Below are positions 1-9,320 of a stretch of DNA of 64,000 nt, in pieces (the stretch's first letter is position 1; each line of letters begins with the position of its first letter). Under the pieces are notes generated by a model that saw only the letters and a list, made by a program, of their open reading frames with translations, was not told the origin of the DNA and did no database searches. The translations under genes and the position numbers were made by a program. This stretch comes from Enterococcus mundtii (GTDB taxonomy: Bacteria; Bacillota; Bacilli; Lactobacillales; Enterococcaceae): the NCBI RefSeq assembly GCF_013394305.1, contig NZ_AP019810.1, positions 2,881,001 to 2,945,000 on the forward strand, in the 5' to 3' direction.

Positions 1-810
1 CCTTTAGCAGAATCAGGTATTGCCGGATTAGGTTTCGGTTTAGCACTTGAAGGATTCCGTCCTGTCCCTGAAATCCAATTCTTTGGCTTTATTTTTGAAG
101 CAATGGATGAAGTTGTAGCACAAATGGCTCGTACGAGATACCGTATGGGTGGAACAAGAAATATTCCAGTAACGATCCGTTCACCATTTGGTGGTGGTGT
201 TCATACACCTGAATTACACTCAGATAACTTAGAAGGATTGATTGCTCAATCTCCTGGTATCCGTGTAGTGATTCCGTCAAACCCATATGATGCAAAAGGA
301 TTATTGATTGCTTCTATTAGAAGTAATGACCCTGTTGTTTTCTTGGAGCATATGAAACTTTATCGTTCATTCCGAGAGGAAGTGCCAGATGAAGCGTACG
401 AAGTGCCTTTAGATAAAGCCGCAGTGACTCGTGAAGGAACAGATGTATCAATCATCACTTACGGTGCAATGGTACGTGAAGCCATCAAGGCAGCAGATAA
501 TCTTGAAAAAGAAGGTATCTCTGTTGAGATCGTTGACCTACGAACAGTTGCTCCATTAGATGTTGAAACAATCATCAAATCTGTTGAAAAAACAGGACGT
601 GTCGTTGTTGTTCAAGAAGCACAACGTCAAGCAGGCGTAAGCACTCAAGTAATCTCTGAAATCTCTGAACGTGCAATTCTTTCATTAGAAGCACCAATCG
701 GACGCGTTTCTGCACCAGATACTGTTTTCCCATTCGGTCAAGCAGAAAACATCTGGTTGCCAAATGCTTCTGACATCGAAGCAAAAGTAAAAGAAATCGC
801 AGAATTTTAA
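1..810 (+). CDS. pdhB: Pyruvate dehydrogenase E1 component, beta subunit (5'-truncated by window)
   Basis: The reading frame is open from base 1 to the TAA at 808-810, so the first visible internal ATG at 103 is not the true start. About 55 N-terminal residues lie outside the window. The visible 269 residues are typical of the transketolase-like E1-beta family: a thiamine-diphosphate-binding first half ([30 protein letters not shown]) and a C-terminal domain with TYGAMVREA and [12 protein letters not shown]1-beta pairs with E1-alpha to decarboxylate pyruvate and acetylate the lipoyl groups of E2. The gene is 24 bp upstream of pdhC and clearly in the same operon. Confidence is high from sequence and context. 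Confidence 0.97.
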   Translation, partial: PLAESGIAGLGFGLALEGFRPVPEIQFFGFIFEAMDEVVAQMARTRYRMGGTRNIPVTIRSPFGGGVHTPELHSDNLEGLIAQSPGIRVVIPSNPYDAKGLLIASIRSNDPVVFLEHMKLYRSFREEVPDEAYEVPLDKAAVTREGTDVSIITYGAMVREAIKAADNLEKEGISVEIVDLRTVAPLDVETIIKSVEKTGRVVVVQEAQRQAGVSTQVISEISERAILSLEAPIGRVSAPDTVFPFGQAENIWLPNASDIEAKVKEIAEF

Positions 811-834
811 GGAAAGAAAGGACGTTAAAAACCC

Positions 835-2487
835 ATGGCTTACCAATTTAAATTACCTGATATCGGTGAAGGTATCGCAGAAGGTGAAATCGTTAAATGG
901 TTCGTTCAACCAGGCGATACGATCAATGAAGACGATACATTGTTAGAAGTACAAAATGACAAATCAGTGGAAGAAATTCCATCTCCAGTAACAGGAACAG
1001 TGAAAAGCATCGTTGTTCCAGAAGGTACAGTTGCAAATGTTGGTGACGTATTAGTTGAGATCGATGCACCAGGACATGAAGGAAACGAAGAAAGCGGAAG
1101 CGAAGGCGTGGCAGCTACTGAGCAAACACCTGAAGCACCTGCTGCTGAACCAACAACAGAAAGTTCATCTGCATCAGCAGAAGCTTCTGACGGTGGCGTA
1201 TTCCAATTCAAATTACCTGATATCGGTGAAGGTATCGCAGAAGGTGAAATCGTTAAATGGTTTGTTAAAGCCGGTGACACGATCAATGAAGACGATACAT
1301 TATTAGAAGTGCAAAATGACAAATCAGTGGAAGAAATTCCATCTCCAGTAACAGGGACTGTGAAAACAATCGTTGTTTCTGAAGGTACAGTCGCAAATGT
1401 TGGTGACGTATTGGTTGAGATCGACGCGCCAGGACACAATAGTGCACCTGCAAGCAAACCAGCGGCAGCAACTTCTGATGCAAAAGTGGAAACTTCAGGT
1501 TCTTCAAGTATCCCTGAAGCGGCAAACCCAGATAAACGCGTATTAGCAATGCCATCTGTTCGTCAATTCGCTCGCGAAAAAGACGTGGATATCAGTCAAG
1601 TTTCTGCAACTGGAAAAGGCGGACGTGTGACAAAAGAAGATATCGAAAACTTCTTATCTGGCGGAGGGGCTCCAGCAGCTGCAAGCAAACCTGCTGAATC
1701 AGCTGCACCAACAGAAGCATCTGCTGAAAAACCAGCTGAAACAAAAGCTGCTCCAGCAAAAGCATTCAAATCAAACTTAGGCGATCTAGAAGAACGTGTG
1801 GCATTGACACCAACACGTAAAGCAATTGCAAAAGCAATGGTCAACAGCAAACAAACAGCACCTCATGTCACTTTACATGATGAAGTTGAAGTAACAAATC
1901 TTTGGGATAACCGTAAGAAATTCAAAGAAGTGGCAGCTGCTAACGGCACGAAATTAACGTTCTTGCCTTACGTTGTCAAAGCGTTGACTGCAACAGTCAA
2001 AAAATTCCCAATCTTGAATGCGTCAATCGATGATGCAAAACAAGAAATCGTTTATAAAAACTATTACAATATCGGTATCGCAACAGATACAGACCATGGT
2101 TTGTATGTGCCAAACGTGAAAGATGCTGACCGTAAAGGAATGTTTGCGATCGCAGACGAAATCAACGAGAAAGCAAAACTTGCTCATGATGGCAAACTAG
2201 CGGCAGACGATATGCGTAACGGAACGATCACGATCAGTAACATTGGTTCAGTTGGTGGCGGCTGGTTCACACCAGTAATCAACTACCCTGAAGTAGCAAT
2301 CTTAGGTGTAGGAACAATTGCACAACAACCAATCGTCAATGCTGAAGGTGAAATCGTTGTTGGCCGAGTGATGAAATTATCATTGAGTTTCGATCACCGA
2401 ATCGTCGATGGTGCGACAGCACAACAAGCAATGAATAACATCAAACGTTTATTAGCTGATCCAGAGCTATTAATGATGGAAGGATGA
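835..2487 (+). CDS. pdhC: Dihydrolipoyllysine acetyltransferase, E2 of pyruvate dehydrogenase, two lipoyl domains
   Basis: This 550-residue protein is the core of the pyruvate dehydrogenase complex. Two lipoyl domains (residues about 3-80 and 123-200) each carry the lipoyl lysine in NDKS (K43 and K163). Ala/Pro/Glu-rich linkers follow each domain. A peripheral subunit-binding domain lies near residues 235-275 ([23 protein letters not shown]), and the catalytic acetyltransferase domain fills the rest, with HRIVDG (H521, D525) near the end. The SD AAAGGA sits about 12 bp upstream of the ATG. The two lipoyl domains are almost identical at DNA level. The gene lies between pdhB and lpdA in the usual order. 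Confidence 0.97.
   Translation: MAYQFKLPDIGEGIAEGEIVKWFVQPGDTINEDDTLLEVQNDKSVEEIPSPVTGTVKSIVVPEGTVANVGDVLVEIDAPGHEGNEESGSEGVAATEQTPEAPAAEPTTESSSASAEASDGGVFQFKLPDIGEGIAEGEIVKWFVKAGDTINEDDTLLEVQNDKSVEEIPSPVTGTVKTIVVSEGTVANVGDVLVEIDAPGHNSAPASKPAAATSDAKVETSGSSSIPEAANPDKRVLAMPSVRQFAREKDVDISQVSATGKGGRVTKEDIENFLSGGGAPAAASKPAESAAPTEASAEKPAETKAAPAKAFKSNLGDLEERVALTPTRKAIAKAMVNSKQTAPHVTLHDEVEVTNLWDNRKKFKEVAAANGTKLTFLPYVVKALTATVKKFPILNASIDDAKQEIVYKNYYNIGIATDTDHGLYVPNVKDADRKGMFAIADEINEKAKLAHDGKLAADDMRNGTITISNIGSVGGGWFTPVINYPEVAILGVGTIAQQPIVNAEGEIVVGRVMKLSLSFDHRIVDGATAQQAMNNIKRLLADPELLMMEG
844..1440 (+). repeat. Near-identical direct repeat encoding the two lipoyl domains
   Basis: The stretch from about 844-1080 recurs at about 1204-1440, offset by exactly 360 bp. 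Long runs are identical at DNA level, including silent positions, for example 850-900 against 1210-1260 and 961-1000 against 1321-1360. This suggests recent duplication or ongoing gene conversion between the two domains. Confidence 0.9.
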
Positions 2488-2494
2488 GAAACAA

Positions 2495-3901
2495 ATGGTA
2501 GTTGGAGATTTTGCTGTTGAATTAGACACAGTTGTAATCGGTGCGGGACCTGGCGGCTATGTCGCTGCCATCCGCGCTGCTGAAATGGGCCAAAAAGTAG
2601 CGATCATTGAAAGAGAATATATCGGCGGCGTTTGTTTGAACGTTGGTTGTATTCCTTCTAAAGCGTTGATCGCAGCAGGTCATCATTATCAAGAATCACT
2701 TGATTCATCGATGTTCGGTGTAACAAGTGAGAATGTCTCACTAGATTTTACAAAAACACAAGAGTGGAAAGACAACAAAGTAGTGAAAACATTGACTTCA
2801 GGTGTCGGCTACTTGTTGAAAAAACACAAAGTTGAAACGATCGAGGGCGAAGCATTCTTCGTAGATGATCATACATTACGTGTGATCCATCCGGATTCTG
2901 CTCAAACTTATTCATTCAACCATGCTATCGTTGCGACAGGTTCTCGTCCAATCGAAATCTCTGGATTCAAATTTGGTGGTCGTGTCTTAGATTCTACAGG
3001 TGGATTAAGCCTAACAGAAGTTCCTAAGAAATTCGTCATCATCGGCGGCGGGGTAATCGGTGCTGAACTTGGTGCGGCTTACGCAAACTTAGGTTCTGAA
3101 GTAACGATCCTTGAAGGTTCACCACAAATTTTACCTACGTATGAAAAAGACTTGGTGAAATTAGTGGAAGATGACTTCAAGAAAAAAGGCGTAACAGTCA
3201 TTACAAATGCAATGGCTAAAGAATCAATCGACAATGGTGATAGCGTAACTGTAAAATATGCAGTAGACGGAAAAGAAGAATCAGTAACAGCTGACTACGT
3301 GATGGTCACTGTTGGACGTCGTCCGAATACTGAAGACATGGGCTTAGAACAAGCAGGTGTTGAAATCGGTGAACGTGGCTTGATTCCAGTTGATAATCAA
3401 GGACGTACAAACGTACCTAACATCTTTGCAATCGGCGACATCGTTCCAGGCGCTGCTTTAGCACATAAAGCAAGTTATGAAGCAAAAATCGCCGCAGAAG
3501 CAATCTCTGGCAAAAAAGTAGCAGTTGACTACAAAGCAATGCCAGCTGTTGCCTTTACTGATCCTGAATTAGCATCAGTAGGGATGACGATCAAAGAAGC
3601 AAAAGAAGCCGGACTAGAAGCAACAGCTTACAAATTCCCATTCTCAGGGAACGGTCGTGCTTTATCATTAGGTAAAACAGAAGGCTTTATCCGCTTAGTG
3701 ACAACGAATGAAGACAATGTCATCATCGGTGCGCAAATAGGTGGAGTTGGAGCAAGTGATATGGTTTCTGAACTTGCTTTGGCAATCGAATCAGGTATGA
3801 ACGCTGAAGATATTTCATTGACGATCCATCCACATCCATCTTTAGGTGAGATCACAATGGACGCAGCTGAATTAGCTTTAGGCTTACCGATCCATATTTA
3901 A
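2495..3901 (+). CDS. lpdA: Dihydrolipoamide dehydrogenase (E3)
   Basis: This 468-residue flavoprotein reoxidises the dihydrolipoyl groups of E2 and passes electrons to NAD+. It shows the N-terminal FAD motif [10 protein letters not shown] (residues 16-25), the redox-active disulfide GGVCLNVGC (C47 and C52), a second dinucleotide motif [12 protein letters not shown] in the middle, the ATGSRP and FAIGDIVPG signatures, and the C-terminal HPHPSLGE active-site base. It starts 7 bp after the pdhC stop, as the last gene of the operon, and a strong terminator follows. An lpd paired with another oxo-acid dehydrogenase is possible in principle, but the pdhB-pdhC context settles the assignment. Confidence 0.97.
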   Translation: MVVGDFAVELDTVVIGAGPGGYVAAIRAAEMGQKVAIIEREYIGGVCLNVGCIPSKALIAAGHHYQESLDSSMFGVTSENVSLDFTKTQEWKDNKVVKTLTSGVGYLLKKHKVETIEGEAFFVDDHTLRVIHPDSAQTYSFNHAIVATGSRPIEISGFKFGGRVLDSTGGLSLTEVPKKFVIIGGGVIGAELGAAYANLGSEVTILEGSPQILPTYEKDLVKLVEDDFKKKGVTVITNAMAKESIDNGDSVTVKYAVDGKEESVTADYVMVTVGRRPNTEDMGLEQAGVEIGERGLIPVDNQGRTNVPNIFAIGDIVPGAALAHKASYEAKIAAEAISGKKVAVDYKAMPAVAFTDPELASVGMTIKEAKEAGLEATAYKFPFSGNGRALSLGKTEGFIRLVTTNEDNVIIGAQIGGVGASDMVSELALAIESGMNAEDISLTIHPHPSLGEITMDAAELALGLPIHI

Positions 3902-3916
3902 TCATTCAACTAAATG

Positions 3917-3951
3917 CAACTTTCTCTGAGAAGAGAGAGTTGTGTTTTTTT
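3917..3951 (+). terminator. Rho-independent terminator of the pdh operon
   Basis: An 11-bp stem (CAACTTTCTCT with AGAGAGAGTTG, one G-T pair) is followed by a T-rich tail (3945-3951), 15 bp after the lpdA stop. Confidence 0.9.
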
Positions 3952-4069
3952 ATACTCTAAATAGCGACTATAAAATTATTATGTAAACTAAAATAGAGCA
4001 AAACCACTTGGAAGAAGTCTTCTTTCTATGATAAACTGAAAGGGATGAATAGAATAGGAGATAATATCT

Positions 4070-4345
4070 ATGAATGAGTATCAATATCCATTAGACTTGG
4101 ACTGGACCACTGAAGAAATGGTCATCGTGATGAACATGTGGGAAGCCCTCGAAAAAGCGAATGAACAAGGAATCAATAATCAGGAATTTCTATCAACCTA
4201 TCAACAATTCAAAACAGTGATCAAATCGATCGGAGAAGAAAAACGGTTAGGACGCGAGTTTGAAAAAGCTTCTGGCTATTCGCTATACCGTACTATTCAA
4301 GAGGCAAAGAAGAACACCAACAAAATGCTAAAAATGAATGGGTGA
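4070..4345 (+). CDS. UPF0223 family protein (YktA-like)
   Basis: This 91-residue small acidic cytoplasmic protein matches the UPF0223 family by its opening (YQYPLDLDWTTEEMVIVMNMW) and its helical C-terminal half ending in GREFEKASGYSLYRTIQEAK. Its function is not established. The SD AATAGGAG lies about 10 bp before the ATG. The stop overlaps the start region of the phosphatase gene, so the two are probably co-transcribed and translationally coupled. Confidence 0.85.
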   Translation: MNEYQYPLDLDWTTEEMVIVMNMWEALEKANEQGINNQEFLSTYQQFKTVIKSIGEEKRLGREFEKASGYSLYRTIQEAKKNTNKMLKMNG

Positions 4346-4349
4346 GACG

Positions 4350-5117
4350 ATGGAGAAAATGATTGAGGAAATAATTGCCTGGTTGGCAGCAGCAAAAGAA
4401 AAGATCCTCCATGCACAAAATGAGCAACTAACAGTTGCAGAAAAAACGAATCGTAAAGATCTAGTGACAAACATGGATCGAGAAATCCAAGCATTTCTGA
4501 TCAATAAAATCCATTCTGCCTATCCTCAAGCAAAAATTTTGGCAGAAGAAGAAGGATACAACAACTTATCTGATTTGAGTGGTCAAGTCTTTATCATTGA
4601 CCCCATTGATGGTACGTTGAACTTCGTGGTACAAGGAGAAAATTTTTGTATCATGCTTGCTTATTACGAAGATGGAGTGGGACAGCTAGGATTCATCTAT
4701 GATGTCATGCGAGATGAATTATACTGGGGCGGTAAAACGATCGGTGTTTACAAAAATGACGTGAAATTACCCCAACCGCAAGACCTTCCATTAGACAAAG
4801 GATTAGTAGCAATCAATAGCTATCTCTTCGGTCATGATCGATTCAACATCCATGCGATTGGTGAACAAAGTATCGGCGTTCGGATGTGTGGCTGTGCAGG
4901 CTTAGAATTGATTGCGATGTTAAAAGGCAACCACATCGGCTATATCTCTAATCTAAGTCCCTGGGATTACGCAGCTGGTAATGTCTTGTTGGAAGAATTC
5001 GGTATGCGATATAGTGGGTTTTCCGGTGCACCATTGAGTTTCAGTGGCAGAGAATATTATTTAGCCGCAACTCCAACCGCCTATGCGACCATGCTTGACA
5101 TGCTTCAATTGGATTGA
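4350..5117 (+). CDS. Inositol monophosphatase family protein
   Basis: This is a Mg2+-dependent phosphatase of the inositol monophosphatase/CysQ/SuhB superfamily. The metal-binding motifs are present: an EEEG acidic stretch near residue 66, DPIDGT (D84, D87) and SPWDYAAG (W205, D206). The length of 255 residues is normal for the family. The ATG at 4350 is preferred over one at 4338 because GGTGA (4341-4345), the stop region of the previous gene, is a correctly spaced SD. The true substrate cannot be told from sequence; it could be inositol phosphate, PAP or another sugar phosphate. The ISL3 element downstream separates this gene from typA. Confidence 0.88.
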   Translation: MEKMIEEIIAWLAAAKEKILHAQNEQLTVAEKTNRKDLVTNMDREIQAFLINKIHSAYPQAKILAEEEGYNNLSDLSGQVFIIDPIDGTLNFVVQGENFCIMLAYYEDGVGQLGFIYDVMRDELYWGGKTIGVYKNDVKLPQPQDLPLDKGLVAINSYLFGHDRFNIHAIGEQSIGVRMCGCAGLELIAMLKGNHIGYISNLSPWDYAAGNVLLEEFGMRYSGFSGAPLSFSGREYYLAATPTAYATMLDMLQLD

Positions 5118-5161
5118 TTATTTTTCTAGCTTTGAGATACATCCATCAAAAAAGTTCTTAT

Positions 5162-5169
5162 AAAATAAG
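5162..5169. repeat. Left target-site duplication of the ISL3 element
   Basis: AAAATAAG directly abuts the left end of the element and is repeated exactly at 6684-6691 beside the right end. The uninterrupted target was part of an AT-rich inverted repeat downstream of the phosphatase gene. Confidence 0.92.
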
Positions 5170-5208
5170 GGCTCTTTGTCAATAAGGACTGATGAGTTGT
5201 GCAAAATC

Positions 5209-5250
5209 AAATCTGGGTCAGAATGAACCTCATTCTGGCTCAGATTTTTT
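5209..5250. terminator. Bidirectional terminator inside the left end of the insertion sequence
   Basis: Arms of about 17 bp (AATCTGGGTCAGAATGA with TCATTCTGGCTCAGATT) surround a three-base loop and are followed by six T on the plus strand. It lies 2 bp beyond the transposase stop and could stop transcription in both directions. Confidence 0.8.
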
Positions 5251-5251
5251 G

Positions 5252-6547
5252 TTATCTTACTTTGATTAATTGATTGATCAAAAAGATTCTAATTCTCATG
5301 TTCTCGAATGATTTAAATCCGTAGGATACTCGTTTCATTGTCTTTATGTGGGTATTCTTCGCTTCTATTTTTCCATTGGAATAAGGATAGATCATTGCGT
5401 TGGTGATGCCTTCTTCATAGGTCAGAAGGTTTTGAAGCTTTTCCCGAAAGCTGTCATCCAACGTTTCGGGAAGTTCTGCTAATAAGGAGAAAAATAAGTC
5501 AGGGTCTTTGTCTCGAAAGGCTTCAACTAATTCATGAAAAAAGGGATACGCCTCCTTTAGGGGCGTAGAAAACTCAAGCAATCGATCAATCATCATTGCT
5601 TCAGTAAGAAATGGGTATTTTGGTGCTCGGAAACTTTTCCATGTTTTGTATTCATAATGGTTGATGTTTGCACGATTTTTTAGCAAAAAGCGCCAGTTCT
5701 TTTTCAGTTTTTCTGCCTGGCTTTTCTGTCCTGCTTTACGAAGTTCATTCATTTCACGGATACGCAACTCATTGAACGCTTGATTCATGTGTTTGACAAT
5801 ATGAAACCGATCAATCACTATTTTCGCATTTGGCAGAACACGTTTGGTGAGCTGGAAGTAGGCGGCGTTCATGTCTGTCACCAAGAATTCTACTTCTTCT
5901 GGATTGGTACACTTTAAGAAATAGCTTGTTAATCGAGGTAATTTACGCGTAGGCAAAACATCTATTAATTTTCCTGTTTCGCCATCTGCGCAAATAAAGC
6001 TCATTTTATCTTCTATGGAAGCATGCGAACGAAATTCATCAACCATCAATACTCTTGGGAGAATCTTCTTAGATTGCTTTGGTAAATAGCTTTTAAACTC
6101 TTTCAATGTACGAATAACAGTGGTCAAAGATACCTGACAGCTTTTCGCAATAAAAGATAAAGATACTTTTTCAGTCAGTAAAGAAGCAATTTTATATCTA
6201 ACATGATTTGCGATTGAATGTCTGGATTGGACAAAATAACTTTGAGCAGTCCAATGGGTTCGGCAGTTTTTACAGGTATAGCGCTGCTTTTTTAGGCGCA
6301 TAACCAAAGGCATATGATTGTATTGTTCAAAACGGACAATCGTTTCTTTTTTTCCATTTTTCACTATAATTGCTTTCCCGTTTCCATCTACCACAGTAGA
6401 ACCACAACTTCTACAAGCACGAGGAGTAGGCGAGAGAACAGCATCGACGACCAACGTCTTTTTCTTCTGAAGGGTCTCGTAAGAGACCTCTGTAATCATC
6501 AAATCTTTCTCTATTATTCTCAGCATTTTTTTGATAGAATCATTCAT
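5252..6547 (-). CDS. ISL3-family transposase
   Basis: This 431-residue DDE transposase encodes excision and insertion of the surrounding element. Near the N-terminus a zinc-finger region with CRSCGS and CKNCRTHW is typical of the ISL3 family. It is followed by an HTH region and then the catalytic domain, with MVDEFRSH, LVTDMNAAYF and a C-terminal NGKIEAKN giving the acidic triad. The frame is uninterrupted and reaches the usual family length, so the protein is likely functional. A weak SD (AGAGGA) precedes the ATG. Confidence 0.95.
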   Translation of the reverse strand: MNDSIKKMLRIIEKDLMITEVSYETLQKKKTLVVDAVLSPTPRACRSCGSTVVDGNGKAIIVKNGKKETIVRFEQYNHMPLVMRLKKQRYTCKNCRTHWTAQSYFVQSRHSIANHVRYKIASLLTEKVSLSFIAKSCQVSLTTVIRTLKEFKSYLPKQSKKILPRVLMVDEFRSHASIEDKMSFICADGETGKLIDVLPTRKLPRLTSYFLKCTNPEEVEFLVTDMNAAYFQLTKRVLPNAKIVIDRFHIVKHMNQAFNELRIREMNELRKAGQKSQAEKLKKNWRFLLKNRANINHYEYKTWKSFRAPKYPFLTEAMMIDRLLEFSTPLKEAYPFFHELVEAFRDKDPDLFFSLLAELPETLDDSFREKLQNLLTYEEGITNAMIYPYSNGKIEAKNTHIKTMKRVSYGFKSFENMRIRIFLINQLIKVR

Positions 6548-6633
6548 ATAGCATATCGTCCTCTCAGTTGTTTATTTTGTGGTGATTTAATCATACTAGA
6601 GAACGATATGTTTTTTAATACCTAAAATGAAAA

Positions 6634-6670
6634 TGGGACTGAAGAATCAATTCTGATTCATCAGTCCCAT
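6634..6670. terminator. Hairpin inside the right end of the insertion sequence
   Basis: TGGGACTGAAGAATCA pairs with TGATTCATCAGTCCCA across a short loop. The distal arm overlaps the inverted terminal sequence, so this hairpin may block incoming transcription into the transposase gene. Confidence 0.55.
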
Positions 6671-6683
6671 AAATTATAGAGCC

Positions 6684-6691
6684 AAAATAAG
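6684..6691. repeat. Right target-site duplication of the ISL3 element
   Basis: AAAATAAG is the exact partner of 5162-5169. It also forms the left arm of an inverted repeat with CGCTTATTTT near 6734-6743, so the insertion landed in a probable terminator-like hairpin. Confidence 0.92.
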
Positions 6692-6922
6692 TGGGGGACG
6701 ATAAAATTGCTTTTTTGAGCAATGTAATCCTTCGCTTATTTTTTTGATCGATGATAGTATCGGAACATTCATTTATAGAATATGCTATTGGAAAAGTTTT
6801 TGTAATGACTTTTTTTTACATAAATTCGGATTTTTCGTGCTGTTTTGATTAGAAAAAGGGCGAATTATTAATTTTCTCGAAAAAATGAAAACATTTCACT
6901 ATATTTCATGAAAAAAGTTTGG
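6692..6922. other. Non-coding stretch between the insertion sequence and typA
   Basis: The stretch holds an inner hairpin (ATTGCT with AGCAAT, near 6706-6724), the right arm of the interrupted inverted repeat (6734-6743) and AT-rich sequence up to the typA promoter. No plausible gene was seen on either strand. Confidence 0.5.
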
Positions 6923-6928
6923 TATAAT
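6920..6928 (+). promoter_or_regulatory. Extended -10 promoter of typA
   Basis: TGG followed by TATAAT at 6923-6928 is an extended -10 element. The -35 region is weak. The site is 59 bp upstream of the chosen typA start. Confidence 0.6.
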
Positions 6929-6986
6929 AAACAGTCGAGTAAAATTGCCCTGTGATAAAGAATCGATAAAAAAGGAGTTACTTAAA

Positions 6987-8816
6987 TTGAATAAAAGAAA
7001 TGACATCCGTAACGTAGCGATCATCGCCCACGTCGACCACGGAAAAACAACATTAGTTGATGAACTATTAAAACAATCTGACACATTAGACGCCCACACT
7101 CAATTACAAGAACGTGCGATGGACTCAAACGCACTTGAACAAGAACGTGGAATCACAATCTTAGCGAAAAATACAGCTGTTGATTATAAAGGGATTCGCG
7201 TCAATATCATGGATACACCTGGACACGCGGACTTCGGTGGTGAAGTAGAACGTATCATGAAAATGGTAGACGGCGTTGTCTTAGTTGTAGATGCCTATGA
7301 AGGCACCATGCCTCAAACACGTTTCGTATTGAAAAAGGCTTTAGAACAACATATCACACCGATCGTTGTTGTAAACAAGATCGACAAACCATCCGCTCGT
7401 CCTGAGTATGTGGTAGATGAAGTCTTAGAATTATTTATCGAATTAGGCGCAGACGATGATCAATTGGATTTCCCAGTGATCTACGCATCTGCTTTGAACG
7501 GAACATCTAGCTTATCCGATGATCCAGCGGACCAAGAACCAACAATGGCACCGATCTTTGATACAATTGTCGAAGCTATTCCTGCACCAGTTGACAATAG
7601 CGATGAACCTTTACAGTTCCAAGTATCATTACTTGATTACAATGATTATGTTGGACGTATCGGTATCGGCCGTGTCTTCAGAGGGAAAATCAAAGTTGGT
7701 GACCAAGTATCACTGATCAAACTTGATGGCACAGTGAAGAAATTCCGTGTGACAAAATTATTTGGTTTCTTTGGCTTACAACGTTTAGAGATCCAAGAAG
7801 CTAAAGCTGGTGACTTGATCGCTGTCTCAGGAATGGAAGATATCTTCGTTGGGGAAACAGTTACACCAGTCGATCATCAAGAAGCATTACCGATCTTGCA
7901 TATCGATGAACCAACATTACAAATGACTTTCTTAGTCAATAACTCTCCATTTGCTGGACGCGAAGGAAAATACGTGACATCACGTAAAATCGAAGAACGT
8001 TTGATGGCAGAATTACAAACAGACGTTTCACTTCGTGTTGAACCAACGAATTCACCAGATGCTTGGACAGTTTCAGGTCGTGGTGAACTTCACTTATCGA
8101 TCTTGATCGAGAACATGCGTCGTGAAGGTTATGAGTTACAAGTATCACGTCCAGAAGTTATCGAAAGAGAGATCGATGGCGTAAAATGTGAACCATTTGA
8201 ACGTGTTCAAATCGACACACCAGAAGAATACATGGGTAGTGTCATCGAATCATTGAGCCAACGTAAAGGTGAAATGCAAGATATGGTCCATACAGGAAAT
8301 GGTCAAATTCGTTTGACATTCTTGACACCTGCTCGTGGATTGATCGGTTACTCAACAGAATTCTTGTCAATGACTCGTGGTTACGGAATCATGAACCATA
8401 CATTTGATCAATACTTGCCAATGCTTCCTGGCCAAATCGGCGGACGTCACCAAGGTGCGTTAGTATCCATCGATACAGGTAAAGCAACAACGTATTCAAT
8501 CATGAGTATCGAAGAACGTGGTACTGTATTTGTTGAACCAGGTACAGAAGTCTACGAAGGTATGATCATCGGTGAAAACAGCCGTGAGAATGACTTGACA
8601 GTCAATATCACAAAAGCAAAACAAATGACTAACGTTCGTTCAGCTAACAAAGACCAAACATCAGTCATCAAAAAACCAAAACAATTAACACTTGAAGAAT
8701 CATTAGAATTCTTGAACGACGATGAATACTGTGAAGTAACACCAGAAAACATCCGTCTAAGAAAACAAATCTTAGAAAAAAATGCGCGTGAAAAAGCATC
8801 TAAAAAGAAAAAATAA
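6987..8816 (+). CDS. typA: Translational GTPase TypA/BipA
   Basis: This ribosome-associated GTPase of 609 residues is related to EF-G and known from other bacteria for ribosome assembly at low temperature and stress adaptation. G motifs are AHVDHGKTT, the DTPGHADF Walker B region and [13 protein letters not shown]-like domains II, III and V follow, with the BipA-specific C-terminal domain ([22 protein letters not shown]) and a lysine-rich tail. The reading frame extends upstream to 6945, but TTG at 6987, eight bases after AAAGGAG, gives the expected N-terminus ([18 protein letters not shown]). It stands alone between its own promoter and terminator. Confidence 0.96.
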   Translation: MNKRNDIRNVAIIAHVDHGKTTLVDELLKQSDTLDAHTQLQERAMDSNALEQERGITILAKNTAVDYKGIRVNIMDTPGHADFGGEVERIMKMVDGVVLVVDAYEGTMPQTRFVLKKALEQHITPIVVVNKIDKPSARPEYVVDEVLELFIELGADDDQLDFPVIYASALNGTSSLSDDPADQEPTMAPIFDTIVEAIPAPVDNSDEPLQFQVSLLDYNDYVGRIGIGRVFRGKIKVGDQVSLIKLDGTVKKFRVTKLFGFFGLQRLEIQEAKAGDLIAVSGMEDIFVGETVTPVDHQEALPILHIDEPTLQMTFLVNNSPFAGREGKYVTSRKIEERLMAELQTDVSLRVEPTNSPDAWTVSGRGELHLSILIENMRREGYELQVSRPEVIEREIDGVKCEPFERVQIDTPEEYMGSVIESLSQRKGEMQDMVHTGNGQIRLTFLTPARGLIGYSTEFLSMTRGYGIMNHTFDQYLPMLPGQIGGRHQGALVSIDTGKATTYSIMSIEERGTVFVEPGTEVYEGMIIGENSRENDLTVNITKAKQMTNVRSANKDQTSVIKKPKQLTLEESLEFLNDDEYCEVTPENIRLRKQILEKNAREKASKKKK

Positions 8817-8825
8817 TAATTTTGA

Positions 8826-8862
8826 CCGAATCCTAGAGAAAGCTCTGGGATTCGGTTTTTTT
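8826..8862 (+). terminator. Rho-independent terminator of typA
   Basis: CCGAATCCTAGAG pairs with CTCTGGGATTCGG around AAAG, followed by seven T. It lies 10 bp after the stop. Confidence 0.93.
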
Positions 8863-9320
8863 GTTATATAGGATCGATCATCAAATCAAACATAGTTATT
8901 CAATTAAATACTAGCTAAAAGCTGTTTGTGAACCGCTTTTCTCTATCCGATGTTTTTTTAGTATAGTAAAAATAAATCATAAAATTATACGATTTCTTGA
9001 TGGATAAGATTAAATAACACTATTCTTTCAATTTGTGCCAATTAACATGGAAAAAATGGCGTTATCAAAAAGTGTATTTAGGTTTAGAGTTAAAGTGGGA
9101 AAGTTCTAATAGAATAATACTAATGATGGAGGATGAATAAAATGTAAAAAAGAAAAAATAAATGACGTTATAATAAAATGAAGCTTTGCTTTTGAATGAT
9201 CATTAGAAAAAAGGAGGAGTATAGAAGACTCAAGATGAGAATGATTGCTTACTCAATTGAAGATTTTCTAAGACTTCTCCGAATATACTTGTAGAATAAA
9301 TGGAGGTAAATCTTAGAAAA
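8863..9320 (+). other. Long AT-rich leader region upstream of the surface protein
   Basis: No supported gene was found in about 450 bp. A possible -10 (TATAAT at 9169-9174) lies 150 bp before the coding start, with no good -35. At 9128-9146 an SD-like GGAGGATG is followed by ATG and then immediately TAA, a start-stop arrangement that may be chance. The remainder shows nothing recognisable. Confidence 0.4.

Larger units (their letters stand above)
5170..6683. mobile_element. Complete ISL3-family insertion sequence (1514 bp)
   Basis: The element begins GGCTCTTTGTCAATAAGGAC and ends with an imperfect inverted copy (AGAGCC at 6678-6683). The inverted ends share GGCTCT and an internal GGACTGATGA. 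It is flanked by perfect 8-bp direct repeats AAAATAAG at 5162-5169 and 6684-6691, the target duplication size known for the ISL3 family. One transposase gene on the minus strand fills it. Hairpins just inside each end (5209-5250 and 6634-6670) look like terminators that insulate the element. All parts look intact, so it may be active. Confidence 0.95.

Noticed and set aside
906..1457. 183-codon open frame on the minus strand inside pdhC
   Set aside because: It is the reverse shadow of the two lipoyl domains, with repetitive Ser/Thr-rich sequence and no ribosome site.
4008..4035. Promoter for the UPF0223 gene (TTGGAA and TATGAT)
   Set aside because: The spacing is 13 bp, too short for a normal sigma-A promoter; no convincing alternative was found.
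6945..6986. Longer N-terminus for TypA (ATG 6945)
   Set aside because: The extension runs through the SD AAAGGAG; the TTG at 6987 gives the conserved TypA start.
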